Source: Rhodanobacter sp. DHB23 (GTDB taxonomy: Bacteria > Pseudomonadota > Gammaproteobacteria > Xanthomonadales > Rhodanobacteraceae). From it: DNA of 64,000 nucleotides. The translations under genes and the position numbers were made by a program. Positions 1 to 9,421 of the stretch are shown one piece after another; the first letter of the stretch is position 1; every line of letters starts with the position of its first letter. Under the pieces are notes generated by a model. The model had not been told where the DNA came from. It did no database searches and was given only the letters and a program-made list of their open reading frames with translations. The stretch covers positions 62,001 to 126,000 of the forward strand of contig NZ_JACYXK010000021.1 in NCBI RefSeq assembly GCF_014842975.1. Direction: 5' to 3'.

Positions 1-75
1 GTAGAGCCAAGCCGCAGCGTACGGGCTCGCTGGCGCTTTTGCGAATCCCGTATCCCCAATCCCGAATCCCGGCCC

Positions 76-2644
<2,569 letters not shown>

Positions 2645-2660
2645 GGGTTTCCCTGTGGAT

Positions 2661-3302
2661 TCAGCGCAACAGCCGGCGCTGCGGTTTCAGCGGCAGGCGG
2701 CCGCGCCAGTACTGGATCATGACATAGCCGCCGACCATGCCCCCGAGGTGCGCGAAATGCGCCACGCCGGCCTCCGTGCCGGTGACGCCCATCACCAGCT
2801 CCACCGCCGCGTAGCCGATCACGAACAGCCACGCCGGCATCGGGATCGGCAGGAAGATCAGGAACATCTTCTCCTGCGGATACAGCATGCCGAAGGCCAG
2901 CAGCAGGCCGAACAACGCGCCGGAGGCACCGATGGTGGGATAGAAGCCATGCGTGAAGTACTTCATCACCAGGAGTTGCGCCACCGCCGCCACGATCGCG
3001 CAGACGAAGTAGTAGATCGTGTAGTTGCGCGCACCGAAGGTGCGCTCGATCACCCCGCCGAACATGTACAGGCCGAACATGTTGAACAGGATGTGCTCGA
3101 AGCCGCCATGCATGAACGCATAGCTGACCAGTTGCCAGGGCTCGAAGCCGGCGACGTTCGAGTAGGGCGACGGCCCCAGCGGCCACAGCGCGAAATGGCC
3201 GACCAGGGCCAGCGAACTGGCGGCCGGCAGCAATTGCTGCAGCGCGAACACCAGCACGTTGGCGATCAGCAGGTAGCGGGTGACCGGCGGGAGGTTGGGC
3301 AT
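2661..3302 (-). CDS. Rhomboid-family intramembrane serine protease
   Basis: This 213-residue membrane protein has six predicted helices, the minimal bacterial rhomboid fold. The catalytic serine is Ser128 in GASGALFG, and the catalytic histidine is His185 in AHFAHLGG. The oxyanion/helix-2 motif HGGFEHILFNM (His65, His70, Asn74) is intact. Rhomboids cut transmembrane segments inside the lipid bilayer; the substrate here is unknown. The ATG at 3302 begins MPNLPPVTRYLL, directly before the first helix. It is probably the first gene of a two-gene unit with the downstream amino acid permease. Confidence 0.93.
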   Translation of the reverse strand: MPNLPPVTRYLLIANVLVFALQQLLPAASSLALVGHFALWPLGPSPYSNVAGFEPWQLVSYAFMHGGFEHILFNMFGLYMFGGVIERTFGARNYTIYYFVCAIVAAVAQLLVMKYFTHGFYPTIGASGALFGLLLAFGMLYPQEKMFLIFLPIPMPAWLFVIGYAAVELVMGVTGTEAGVAHFAHLGGMVGGYVMIQYWRGRLPLKPQRRLLR

Positions 3303-3408
3303 GGAAGGTTCCGTCGATGCCCATGCGGCAAGGGCAATGCGCTAGCGTAGCGAGTGCCGCAGGGACTGGCCATGTGTCAGGCGTCGTGGATGCAGATGGC
3401 CTCCCATG

Positions 3409-3433
3409 AAAAAGCCGCCCTGGGAGGCGGCTT
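3409..3433 (-). terminator. Intrinsic terminator after the NlpC/P60 gene
   Basis: On the minus strand an 8-bp stem AAGCCGCC/GGCGGCTT with a 6-nt loop runs into a T tract of five. It lies about 25 nt beyond the stop codon of the NlpC/P60 gene and would end its transcript before the rhomboid gene. Confidence 0.75.
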
Positions 3434-3457
3434 CATCTCGACGCGGAAAAGGCGGGA

Positions 3458-4279
3458 TCAGCCGTTGCCGCCACCGGACAGCGCCAGCATGCCGTCGGGA
3501 CGCTTGGCGCCGACGAAACGCTTGGCCCAGTAGGCCTCGTCGAGGCTGGAGATCTGCACCCGCTTGCCGTAGGTCGGCGCGTGGATGAACTGGCCGTTGG
3601 AAATGTAGATGCCCACGTGGCTGATGCCGCCGTGGCGGCGGCCGCCGGTATGGAAGAACACCAAGTCGCCCGGCTTCATGTCCGCGCGGTTCACCTTGAG
3701 GCCGGCGAGGAACTGCGAGGCGGAGTTGGCGGGCAACTGCACGCCGATCGCGTGGGCGAACACATAACGCACGAAGCCGCTGCAGTCGAAGCCGGTGGAC
3801 GGGCTGTTGCCGCCGCGCACGTAGCGCACGTTGCGCAGGTTCATCGCCAGCTCGACCAGCGACTTGCGCAGGTCGGTGATGTTGTCGACCTGCAGGTCGG
3901 CGTCGCCTTCCGCACGGCTGTCGGCCGCCTTGGCGACCTCGGCCACGAGCGGGGCAACGGCCACCGGCGCGACCAGGCTGTGTTCGATGCCGAAGGCCGG
4001 CGCCGAGGCATCGCCAAAACCCTTCAGGCCGGACGAGGTCAGCGTCGGCATCGGGCTGAGGGCGGGCAGCGGGTTCAGCGACAGCGGGGTTGCGAGGGTG
4101 CCACCGGTGACCAGCGAGTAACGGTTGTCGGCCGGAGCCCTGGTCCTGGCAGCGACGACATGGGAATGACGGGGCTGAACGTGGTGCTTCTGGACGCGAT
4201 GGGTCGTCGCATGCGAGGGAGTGGCCAGCAGCAGCATCGGAACGAGCGCAGCTATACCGGTCAGTCGCTGGATTGGCAT
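3458..4279 (-). CDS. Secreted NlpC/P60-family peptidoglycan endopeptidase
   Basis: The predicted 273-residue precursor starts with a signal peptide (MPIQRLTGIAALVPMLLLA, cut near PSHA). A low-complexity His/Arg-rich linker follows, and the C-terminal half is an NlpC/P60 (C40) domain. The catalytic Cys is in GFDCSGFVRYVF and the His in HGGISHVGIYI, with a later FIHAP segment that closes the fold. This family cleaves gamma-D-Glu-diaminopimelate bonds in peptide stems, here in the periplasm. The frame remains open far upstream into the yggS region, but the ATG at 4279 gives the signal peptide directly. An alternative ATG at 4321 would add 14 residues and fall inside a structured leader. No SH3b targeting domain is visible. 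Confidence 0.88.
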   Translation of the reverse strand: MPIQRLTGIAALVPMLLLATPSHATTHRVQKHHVQPRHSHVVAARTRAPADNRYSLVTGGTLATPLSLNPLPALSPMPTLTSSGLKGFGDASAPAFGIEHSLVAPVAVAPLVAEVAKAADSRAEGDADLQVDNITDLRKSLVELAMNLRNVRYVRGGNSPSTGFDCSGFVRYVFAHAIGVQLPANSASQFLAGLKVNRADMKPGDLVFFHTGGRRHGGISHVGIYISNGQFIHAPTYGKRVQISSLDEAYWAKRFVGAKRPDGMLALSGGGNG

Positions 4280-4284
4280 GAGGC

Positions 4285-4352
4285 GGTAACCCCTACGGTT
4301 CACGGAGGCGCCACCAAGCATGCGGGTGACGTGACGAAGGGGTGAACTTACC
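4285..4352 (-). promoter_or_regulatory. Structured leader with mutually exclusive stems upstream of the NlpC/P60 gene
   Basis: Three complementary pairs lie in this leader: GGTAA/TTACC (4285-4289 with 4348-4352), GTTCAC/GTGAAC (4298-4303 with 4342-4347) and CCCCT/AGGGG (4290-4294 with 4338-4342). The last two cross each other and share a base, so they cannot form together. The structure ends five nucleotides before the start codon, where it could occlude or free the ribosome-binding site. No known riboswitch class was recognised; function is inferred from base pairing only. Confidence 0.35.
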
Positions 4353-4509
4353 AAGACGAATCCGTCAGGTTGTTGGATCGAGGTTAACTGAACCCCGTCG
4401 TTCGCAAACACCGCCACACCTGTCACATTCTGAAAACAGCTGGTTTTTCCGGAAGTTGCCGCCACCAGCCCGGAATCGGGGCGCCCAGGCGCCTGATTTC
4501 CGGCCTGTT

Positions 4510-5217
4510 TCAGGGATTGGCCGGCGCCGGGCGGCGCCCGAAGATCGCGCTGCCGATGCGCACCTCGGTGGCACCCTCGGCGATCGCCAGCGGGAAATCG
4601 CCGCTCATGCCCATGGAAAGCCGCGGCAGGTCGTGGCCACGCGCCACCGCGGCGTCGCGCAATTCGCGCAATTGGCGGAAGCAGGCGCGCACTTCGGCGG
4701 GGTCGTCGCTGTGGCTGGCGAGGGTCATCAGGCCGCGCACGCGCAGCGTGTCGCAGTGCGCCGCAAGATGGTCGAGGAAGGCGGGCAGTCCGGCGGGCGG
4801 CAGGCCGTGCTTGCTTTCCTCGCGGGCGGTTTTCACCTGCACCAGCACGTCGAGGCGGCGGCCTTCGAGCTGCAGGCGGCGATGCAGCGCCTCGGCCAGC
4901 TCGAGGCGGTCCAGCGACTGCACCTCGCTGGCCAGTCGCGCCACGTCCTTGGCCTTGTTGGTCTGCAGGTGGCCGATCACCACCCAGGCGATGCCGCAGT
5001 CGGCCAGCGGGCCGGACTTGTCGCGAATCTCCTGCACCTTGTTCTCGCCGAAGCGGTGCAGGCCAAGCGCCACCGCCGCGCGCACCACGTCGGCGTCGAA
5101 GGTCTTGCTGACCGGCAGGATGGAGACTTCGGACGGGTCGCGCCCGGCGGCACGGCAGGCCTCGTCCACCCGGCGGCGGACATCGGCCCAGTTGGCGGCG
5201 AGGTGAAGGTGATCCAC
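4510..5217 (-). CDS. yggS: YggS/PROSC-family pyridoxal-phosphate homeostasis protein
   Basis: This 235-residue single-domain protein has the alanine-racemase-like TIM barrel. The PLP-binding lysine is Lys38 in PVSKTF. The conserved FGENKVQE, GHLQTNK and SMGMSGDF motifs follow, and the phosphate-binding VRIGSAIFG sits near the C-terminus. Family members buffer pyridoxal phosphate and have no established catalytic turnover. The start is a GTG at 5217, giving MDHLHLAANW. The gene is often next to pilT, proC or division genes; here it sits alone between a hairpin-repeat cluster and the NlpC/P60 leader. Confidence 0.93.
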   Translation of the reverse strand: MDHLHLAANWADVRRRVDEACRAAGRDPSEVSILPVSKTFDADVVRAAVALGLHRFGENKVQEIRDKSGPLADCGIAWVVIGHLQTNKAKDVARLASEVQSLDRLELAEALHRRLQLEGRRLDVLVQVKTAREESKHGLPPAGLPAFLDHLAAHCDTLRVRGLMTLASHSDDPAEVRACFRQLRELRDAAVARGHDLPRLSMGMSGDFPLAIAEGATEVRIGSAIFGRRPAPANP

Positions 5218-5243
5218 GCGGAAATCTCCCGGTCAGCAGACTC

Positions 5244-5390
5244 CCCTCTCCCGCATGGCGGGAGAAGGGTCGGAGGAGAGGGCGCTCTTCGCATCGAAAG
5301 CCAAAAGCCCCTCTCCCCTCACCCCTCTCCCACAAGTGTGGAGAGGGGAAAGCTTCAGCAGACACCCCTCTCCCGCCAAGCGGGAGAGGG
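5244..5390. repeat. Cluster of three C-rich palindromic hairpin repeats
   Basis: Three related inverted repeats fall in this stretch between two genes: 5244-5269, 5322-5348 and 5365-5390. Each has a CCCCTCTCCC-type arm, a short loop and the complementary GGGAGAGGGG arm. They resemble the extragenic palindromic repeats scattered through Xanthomonadales chromosomes. They lie 3' of the M20 peptidase gene and 5' of yggS on the minus strand, so they could also stabilise or end the M20 transcript. Confidence 0.7.
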
Positions 5391-5396
5391 AAAAGC

Positions 5397-6827
5397 TCAA
5401 GCCTTGCCGCCCTGCGCGTAATGCTTCGCCACCACCTCGGCCACCACCGCCGACACCTTCTTGCCGGTGGGGATGTGCAGGAACTCGTTGGGGCCATGGG
5501 CGTTGGAATGCGGGCCCAGCACGCCGGTGATCAGGAACTGCGCCTGGGGGAACTTCTCGCCCAGCATGCCCATGAACGGGATCGAGCCGCCCTCGCCCAT
5601 GTAGGTGGCCGGCGCGCCGAACTGGTTGCGCGACGCCTCGTCCACCGCCCCGGCCAGCCATGGCGACAGCGCGGGGGCGTTCCAGCCGCTGCCGTCCTTC
5701 TCCAGGTCGAAGCTGACCCTGGCACCGTAGGGCGGGTCCTTTTCCAGCAACTGCTTGAGGAACTGGCCGGCCTTCTTCGCGTCCAACGTGGGCGGCACGC
5801 GCAGGCTCAGCTTCACCGCCGTGAACGGGCGCAGCACGTTGCCGGCGCTGTCCAGCGGCGGGATGCCGCCGATGCCGGTGACCGCCAGCTGCGGCCGCCA
5901 GGTGCGGTTGAGCACCAGCTCGGGCAGGTCGTGCGTGACCGGCTGCATGCCCTCGGCCCAGGGGAACTTGCTGTAGATGTCGCTGCCCAGCACGGTGGCC
6001 GCGTGCTCCGCCTGCTCCACGCGCTGGGCGGGGATCTCGACGTACAGCTCCTTCGGCTTGATCGTGCCGGTCTCCGGGTCCTCCAGCCGCGACAGGATCT
6101 CGCGCAGGATGCGGAAGCTGGACGGCACCACGCCGGAGGCGTCGCCCGAATGCACGCCCTCCTCCAGCACCTGCACGGTGAGGTTGCCGCCGGTCATGCC
6201 GCGCAGCGAGGTGGTGAGCCAGAGCTGGTCGTAGTTGCCGCAGCCCGAATCCAGGCACACCACCAGCGAGGGATTGCCGATGCGTGCGGCGAGATGGTCG
6301 ACGTAATACGGCAGGTCGTAGCTGCCCGACTCCTCGCAGGCCTCGATCAGGATCACACAGCGCGCGTGCGGCACGCCCTGTTCGTGCAGCGCCAGCAGCG
6401 CGGCCAGCGAACCGAAGATCGCGTAGCCGTCGTCGGCCCCGCCGCGGCCGTAGAGCTTGTCGCCCTTCAGCACCGGCGTCCACGGACCCAGGCCCTCGGC
6501 CCAGCCGGCCATCTCCGGCTGCTTGTCGAGGTGGCCATACAGCACCACGGTGTCGTCGCCGGCGCCGGTGGCCGGCACCTCGATGTAGATCAGCGGCGTG
6601 CGGCCATCCAGTTGCACCACTTCCAGCGTGCTGCCCGGCAGCGCGGCGAGCTTGGACTTCGCCCAGTCGCTCATCAGCCTCACCGCCGCATCCATGTGGC
6701 CGTGCGCCTTCCAGTCCTTGTCGAACATCGGCGACTTGTTGGGGATGCGGATGTATTCCACCAGCCTGGGCACGATTTCCTCGTCCCACAAGTCGCCGAC
6801 GTAGCGTGAAAGGCGGGCGGTATCCAT
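5397..6827 (-). CDS. M20-family metallodipeptidase
   Basis: This 476-residue cytosolic di-zinc peptidase is of the ArgE/DapE/CPG2 fold. Metal-site residues are visible as His99 and Asp101 (YGHLDKQ), Asp132 (GRGGADDG) and the catalytic/metal pair Glu165-Glu166 (ACEESGS). The lid-domain histidine is in EEGVHSGDASG. The length and the GHLDKQPE/GRGGADDG motifs match the carnosinase / Cys-Gly dipeptidase branch more than ArgE. Its likely role is hydrolysis of dipeptides, possibly cysteinylglycine from glutathione turnover. The ATG at 6827 gives MDTARLSRYVGDLW. The transcript leaves a short intergenic region shared with the divergent pair at 6949. Confidence 0.9.
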   Translation of the reverse strand: MDTARLSRYVGDLWDEEIVPRLVEYIRIPNKSPMFDKDWKAHGHMDAAVRLMSDWAKSKLAALPGSTLEVVQLDGRTPLIYIEVPATGAGDDTVVLYGHLDKQPEMAGWAEGLGPWTPVLKGDKLYGRGGADDGYAIFGSLAALLALHEQGVPHARCVILIEACEESGSYDLPYYVDHLAARIGNPSLVVCLDSGCGNYDQLWLTTSLRGMTGGNLTVQVLEEGVHSGDASGVVPSSFRILREILSRLEDPETGTIKPKELYVEIPAQRVEQAEHAATVLGSDIYSKFPWAEGMQPVTHDLPELVLNRTWRPQLAVTGIGGIPPLDSAGNVLRPFTAVKLSLRVPPTLDAKKAGQFLKQLLEKDPPYGARVSFDLEKDGSGWNAPALSPWLAGAVDEASRNQFGAPATYMGEGGSIPFMGMLGEKFPQAQFLITGVLGPHSNAHGPNEFLHIPTGKKVSAVVAEVVAKHYAQGGKA

Positions 6828-6856
6828 GGTGCAAGCTTCCGAAGCGGGGAGTCGGC

Positions 6857-6897
6857 TATACTAGCATGCAGGGGTATAAATCCGCCGACGCGGATTT
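6857..6897 (+). promoter_or_regulatory. Candidate -10 element and perfect 8-bp dyad upstream of the 6949 gene
   Basis: TATACT at 6857-6862 resembles a sigma-70 -10 box. A perfect dyad AAATCCGC-CGAC-GCGGATTT spans 6878-6897, inside what would be the initial transcript of the divergent pair. The dyad could be an operator or an RNA hairpin. No convincing -35 box was seen, so this is a tentative call. Confidence 0.35.
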
Positions 6898-6948
6898 GCA
6901 CCGGAATAAAATCAATCCGTCACCGGCAGCAAACCAGATGATCGACGC

Positions 6949-7440
6949 ATGAGCATTTCCGACGCCATAAACCTCGTCAACGACATCATCCAGTTTGCCA
7001 TCGTCGCTTTTGCCGGCCTCGGAATATACTGGCAACTCAAGAAAGCGAATGAAGACCGCGAAAACGTGACATACGATTCGCTGGACACCCGATTTACACG
7101 CTTCCTTGAATGCTGCTCGAAATACCCGGAACTCGAAGTCTACAATCCGGCCAGAAACAATTGGGATGAACTTTGCCCGCAACAATATCGGCGGCAATTG
7201 ATCCTCTATCAAATCCTCGTCTCCATCATGGAGCGCGCCTACATACTCTACAGCGACACCCACATAGCCCAAAGCAAAATGCGGGAAAGGCAATGGAAAG
7301 GATGGAATGACTACATGAAATCCTATGCCAAAAGCCCGACATTCCAGCACGCATGGAACGTGGAGGCCATTGGTGAAGACATGGACACCTCCTTCGTTGC
7401 CTACATGAACGACAACATGCAACCAGGTGGCCAGCAATGA
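6949..7440 (+). CDS. Membrane-anchored protein of unknown function
   Basis: The 163-residue product has one hydrophobic segment at about residues 14-30 (IIQFAIVAFAGLGIYWQL). The rest is a charged, aromatic-rich cytoplasmic or periplasmic domain with several Tyr and Trp residues and two adjacent Cys (ECCS). I do not recognise the family. The base composition is clearly lower in G+C than its neighbours and the codon choice is more relaxed, which suggests recent acquisition. Its stop overlaps the start of the SET-domain gene by four bases (ATGA), so the two are translationally coupled and probably work together. Confidence 0.75.
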   Translation: MSISDAINLVNDIIQFAIVAFAGLGIYWQLKKANEDRENVTYDSLDTRFTRFLECCSKYPELEVYNPARNNWDELCPQQYRRQLILYQILVSIMERAYILYSDTHIAQSKMRERQWKGWNDYMKSYAKSPTFQHAWNVEAIGEDMDTSFVAYMNDNMQPGGQQ

Positions 7441-7829
7441 TCCTCGTCAAACACTACGTCGGGCAAAGCCGGATCAGCGGCTCGGGGCTTTTTACCGCCG
7501 AACCCGTGCGCAAGGGCCAGGTCGTATACGAATTCGACTATCGCTTCGTCCAGCTCATCGCCGATTCCGAAATCGAAGCGATGCCGGAACCGATGCGCGA
7601 GGCAGTCTACAAATACTCCTACCGCGGCAAGGGCAAGGACCGGCTGCAAGGCGCCGTCTATTACTGCGCCGACGACTCCAGGTTCATGAATCACGAGGAC
7701 TCCCCTTCGACCCTGTGGATCGAAAGCGACAGCGTTTATGTCGCCGCACGGGACCTTCCCGCGGATTCGGAGCTGACATGCAACTACTCCGATTTCTGCG
7801 ACGACGGCGACATGTGTTTCCGTCTGTAA
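7437..7829 (+). CDS. SET-domain protein (putative protein-lysine methyltransferase)
   Basis: At 130 residues this is a bare SET domain without pre- or post-SET modules. The N-terminal SAM-site motif is SGSGLFTAEPVRKG (residues 14-27). The knot-forming NHxxC-like segment is RFMNHEDSPST, with Asn85 and His86. The terminal SELTCNYSDF supplies the conserved tyrosine (Tyr117). SET enzymes transfer methyl groups to lysine side chains; bacterial targets are mostly unknown. Translation is coupled to the upstream membrane protein by ATGA. The Cys-rich tail (DFCDDGDMCF) may replace a post-SET zinc site, but too few cysteines are present to be sure. Confidence 0.82.
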   Translation: MILVKHYVGQSRISGSGLFTAEPVRKGQVVYEFDYRFVQLIADSEIEAMPEPMREAVYKYSYRGKGKDRLQGAVYYCADDSRFMNHEDSPSTLWIESDSVYVAARDLPADSELTCNYSDFCDDGDMCFRL

Positions 7830-7845
7830 CAAAGCCCACGTTCCA

Positions 7846-8388
7846 ATGCAAACCATTCCAACCCTCGAGACGGCGCGCCTGCGCCTGACCGCGCTCACCG
7901 AGCGCCATTTCGACGACTACGCCGCGATGCTGGCCGACCCGGCCAGCACCCGCTACATCGGCGACGGCCAGCCGCTGGACCGCACCAACGCCTGGCGCTC
8001 GCTGGCGATGCTGCTGGGCCACTGGCAATTGCGCGGCTGCGGCATGTGGGCGCTGGAGCTGAAGGCCACCGGCGAGTTCGTGGGCCGCGCCGGCCTGTTC
8101 CATCCCGAAGGCTGGCCCGACCTGGAACTGGGCTGGATGCTCAAGCCCGAACACCGCCACCACGGCTACGCCACCGAGGCGGGCAGCGCGGTGCTGGACT
8201 TCGCCTGGCAGCAGTTGCGCGCACCGCGCGTGATCAGCCTGATCCGCGTGGGCAACGAGGCCTCCGACCGCGTGGCGGAGCGCCTTGGCGGCGAGCACAT
8301 CGAGGACAGGGATTTCTACGGGTGCGATACGCACGTGTTCGCGTATTACCCGCCGCACCGCGAGGTCCGGCGCGCAGCCTGCGGTTGA
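7846..8388 (+). CDS. GNAT-family N-acetyltransferase (RimJ/RimL type)
   Basis: This 180-residue protein begins with the TLETARLRLTAL strand typical of the RimJ/RimL-like acetyltransferases. The acetyl-CoA pyrophosphate loop appears as KPEHRHHGYATEA, and the following helix and SLIRVGNEASDRVAERLG strand complete the fold. Substrates of this branch range from ribosomal proteins to small amines; none can be assigned here. It starts 16 nt after the SET gene on the same strand and could be co-transcribed, although its composition is that of the surrounding high-GC chromosome. Confidence 0.88.
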   Translation: MQTIPTLETARLRLTALTERHFDDYAAMLADPASTRYIGDGQPLDRTNAWRSLAMLLGHWQLRGCGMWALELKATGEFVGRAGLFHPEGWPDLELGWMLKPEHRHHGYATEAGSAVLDFAWQQLRAPRVISLIRVGNEASDRVAERLGGEHIEDRDFYGCDTHVFAYYPPHREVRRAACG

Positions 8389-8542
8389 TCCAGCGCCGAT
8401 CACGGGCGCGCGCCGGGCAGGATTGCCCGCGCAGGAAATGCACCGCGCCAAAGAGGAGCAGCCCGCCCCGCGGCAGCAGGACGGAACCGCTCCGTTCCTT
8501 GCGGAAGCACGAAGCCCCCTGCAAGCGGAAACACAGGCGACG

Positions 8543-9421
8543 TCAGCGCGACGGAGCCAGCCGCGCCAGCGCAAACAGCCGCGCGACGCGCATCCACCCC
8601 AGTACCAGCACGATCAACTGGCCAAGCAGCAAGGCCAGCCAGAAGCCGCCGTCCACCGCCGTGGTCCGGATACGCACGATGCCCAGCACGCCGGCAATCG
8701 CCAGGCCGACCAGGCTCACCACCAGGTAGAACAGCAGCGTCTTCAGCGGCCGGCGCAACAACTGCCGGATGCCGCGGCCGAAGGCACGGGTGGCCGAACG
8801 CAAGCCGGAGTCGGCGATGAAGGCCGCCCGGGTGGATTCCACGACGGCCTGCATCAGCACGAACACCGCCAGCGACACCCACTGCGCACCGTGCTGCCAG
8901 GCGTCGGCCTGCGCTTCCAGCACCGCCTGGTCGGCGTGCCGGCCGGCCGCGTGCGAGGCGGCGCCCGCCGCCAGGACCACCACCGCATACGGCAACAGCG
9001 ACCACAGCATCACGCGGAACATGCGGCCGTATTCGATCCAGCCGCTCAACAGCAAGGCGCCGAAATCGAGGCTGCGACCGGCACGCCCGCTGCCCACCAC
9101 CATGCCGTCGAGGAAGGGCGACAGCAGCACCGCGAGCAGCAGGCCCAGCAGCGCGGCGCCGCTCAGCCACGCCACGTGCCCCCCCATCGCGAACAGCGCA
9201 TCGCCGAACATCACCGGATCGAAGTGCCGCGCCCATGCCTCGGCGTGCACGGAGTGGTCGAGCAGGTCCGCCAGCGAACGCCACAGCGGCAGCGCCACCA
9301 CCGTGGCCGGCAACAGCATCAGCAGCAGCCACAGCAGCAGCAGGCGCCATTGCACGGCCGCGGCCATCGCGGAGAACAGGGTGCCGAAGCCGGCACGCGG
9401 GGCAGTCGTCCTGGCCATCAT
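8543..9421 (-). CDS. Polytopic inner-membrane protein of unknown function
   Basis: About 292 residues with five or six hydrophobic segments: WRLLLLWLLLMLLPATVVAL near residue 25, then AWLSGAALLGLLLAVLLSPFL, VMLWSLLPYAVVVLAAG, WVSLAVFVLMQAVVESTR, LLFYLVVSLVGLAIAGVLG and FWLALLLGQLIVLVLGWM. No catalytic motif is recognised. Three start codons overlap the stop of the M1 peptidase gene. The ATG at 9421 shares one base with that stop (TGATG), indicating translational coupling. Function is therefore probably tied to the peptidase, perhaps as a membrane partner or exporter-like component; this is inference from gene order. Confidence 0.75.
   Translation of the reverse strand: MMARTTAPRAGFGTLFSAMAAAVQWRLLLLWLLLMLLPATVVALPLWRSLADLLDHSVHAEAWARHFDPVMFGDALFAMGGHVAWLSGAALLGLLLAVLLSPFLDGMVVGSGRAGRSLDFGALLLSGWIEYGRMFRVMLWSLLPYAVVVLAAGAASHAAGRHADQAVLEAQADAWQHGAQWVSLAVFVLMQAVVESTRAAFIADSGLRSATRAFGRGIRQLLRRPLKTLLFYLVVSLVGLAIAGVLGIVRIRTTAVDGGFWLALLLGQLIVLVLGWMRVARLFALARLAPSR

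Noticed and set aside
4285..4400. A ydaO-type cyclic-di-AMP riboswitch in front of the NlpC/P60 gene
   Set aside because: A fragment resembling GAATCCGTCAG occurs, but on the opposite strand, and the other conserved blocks are missing.
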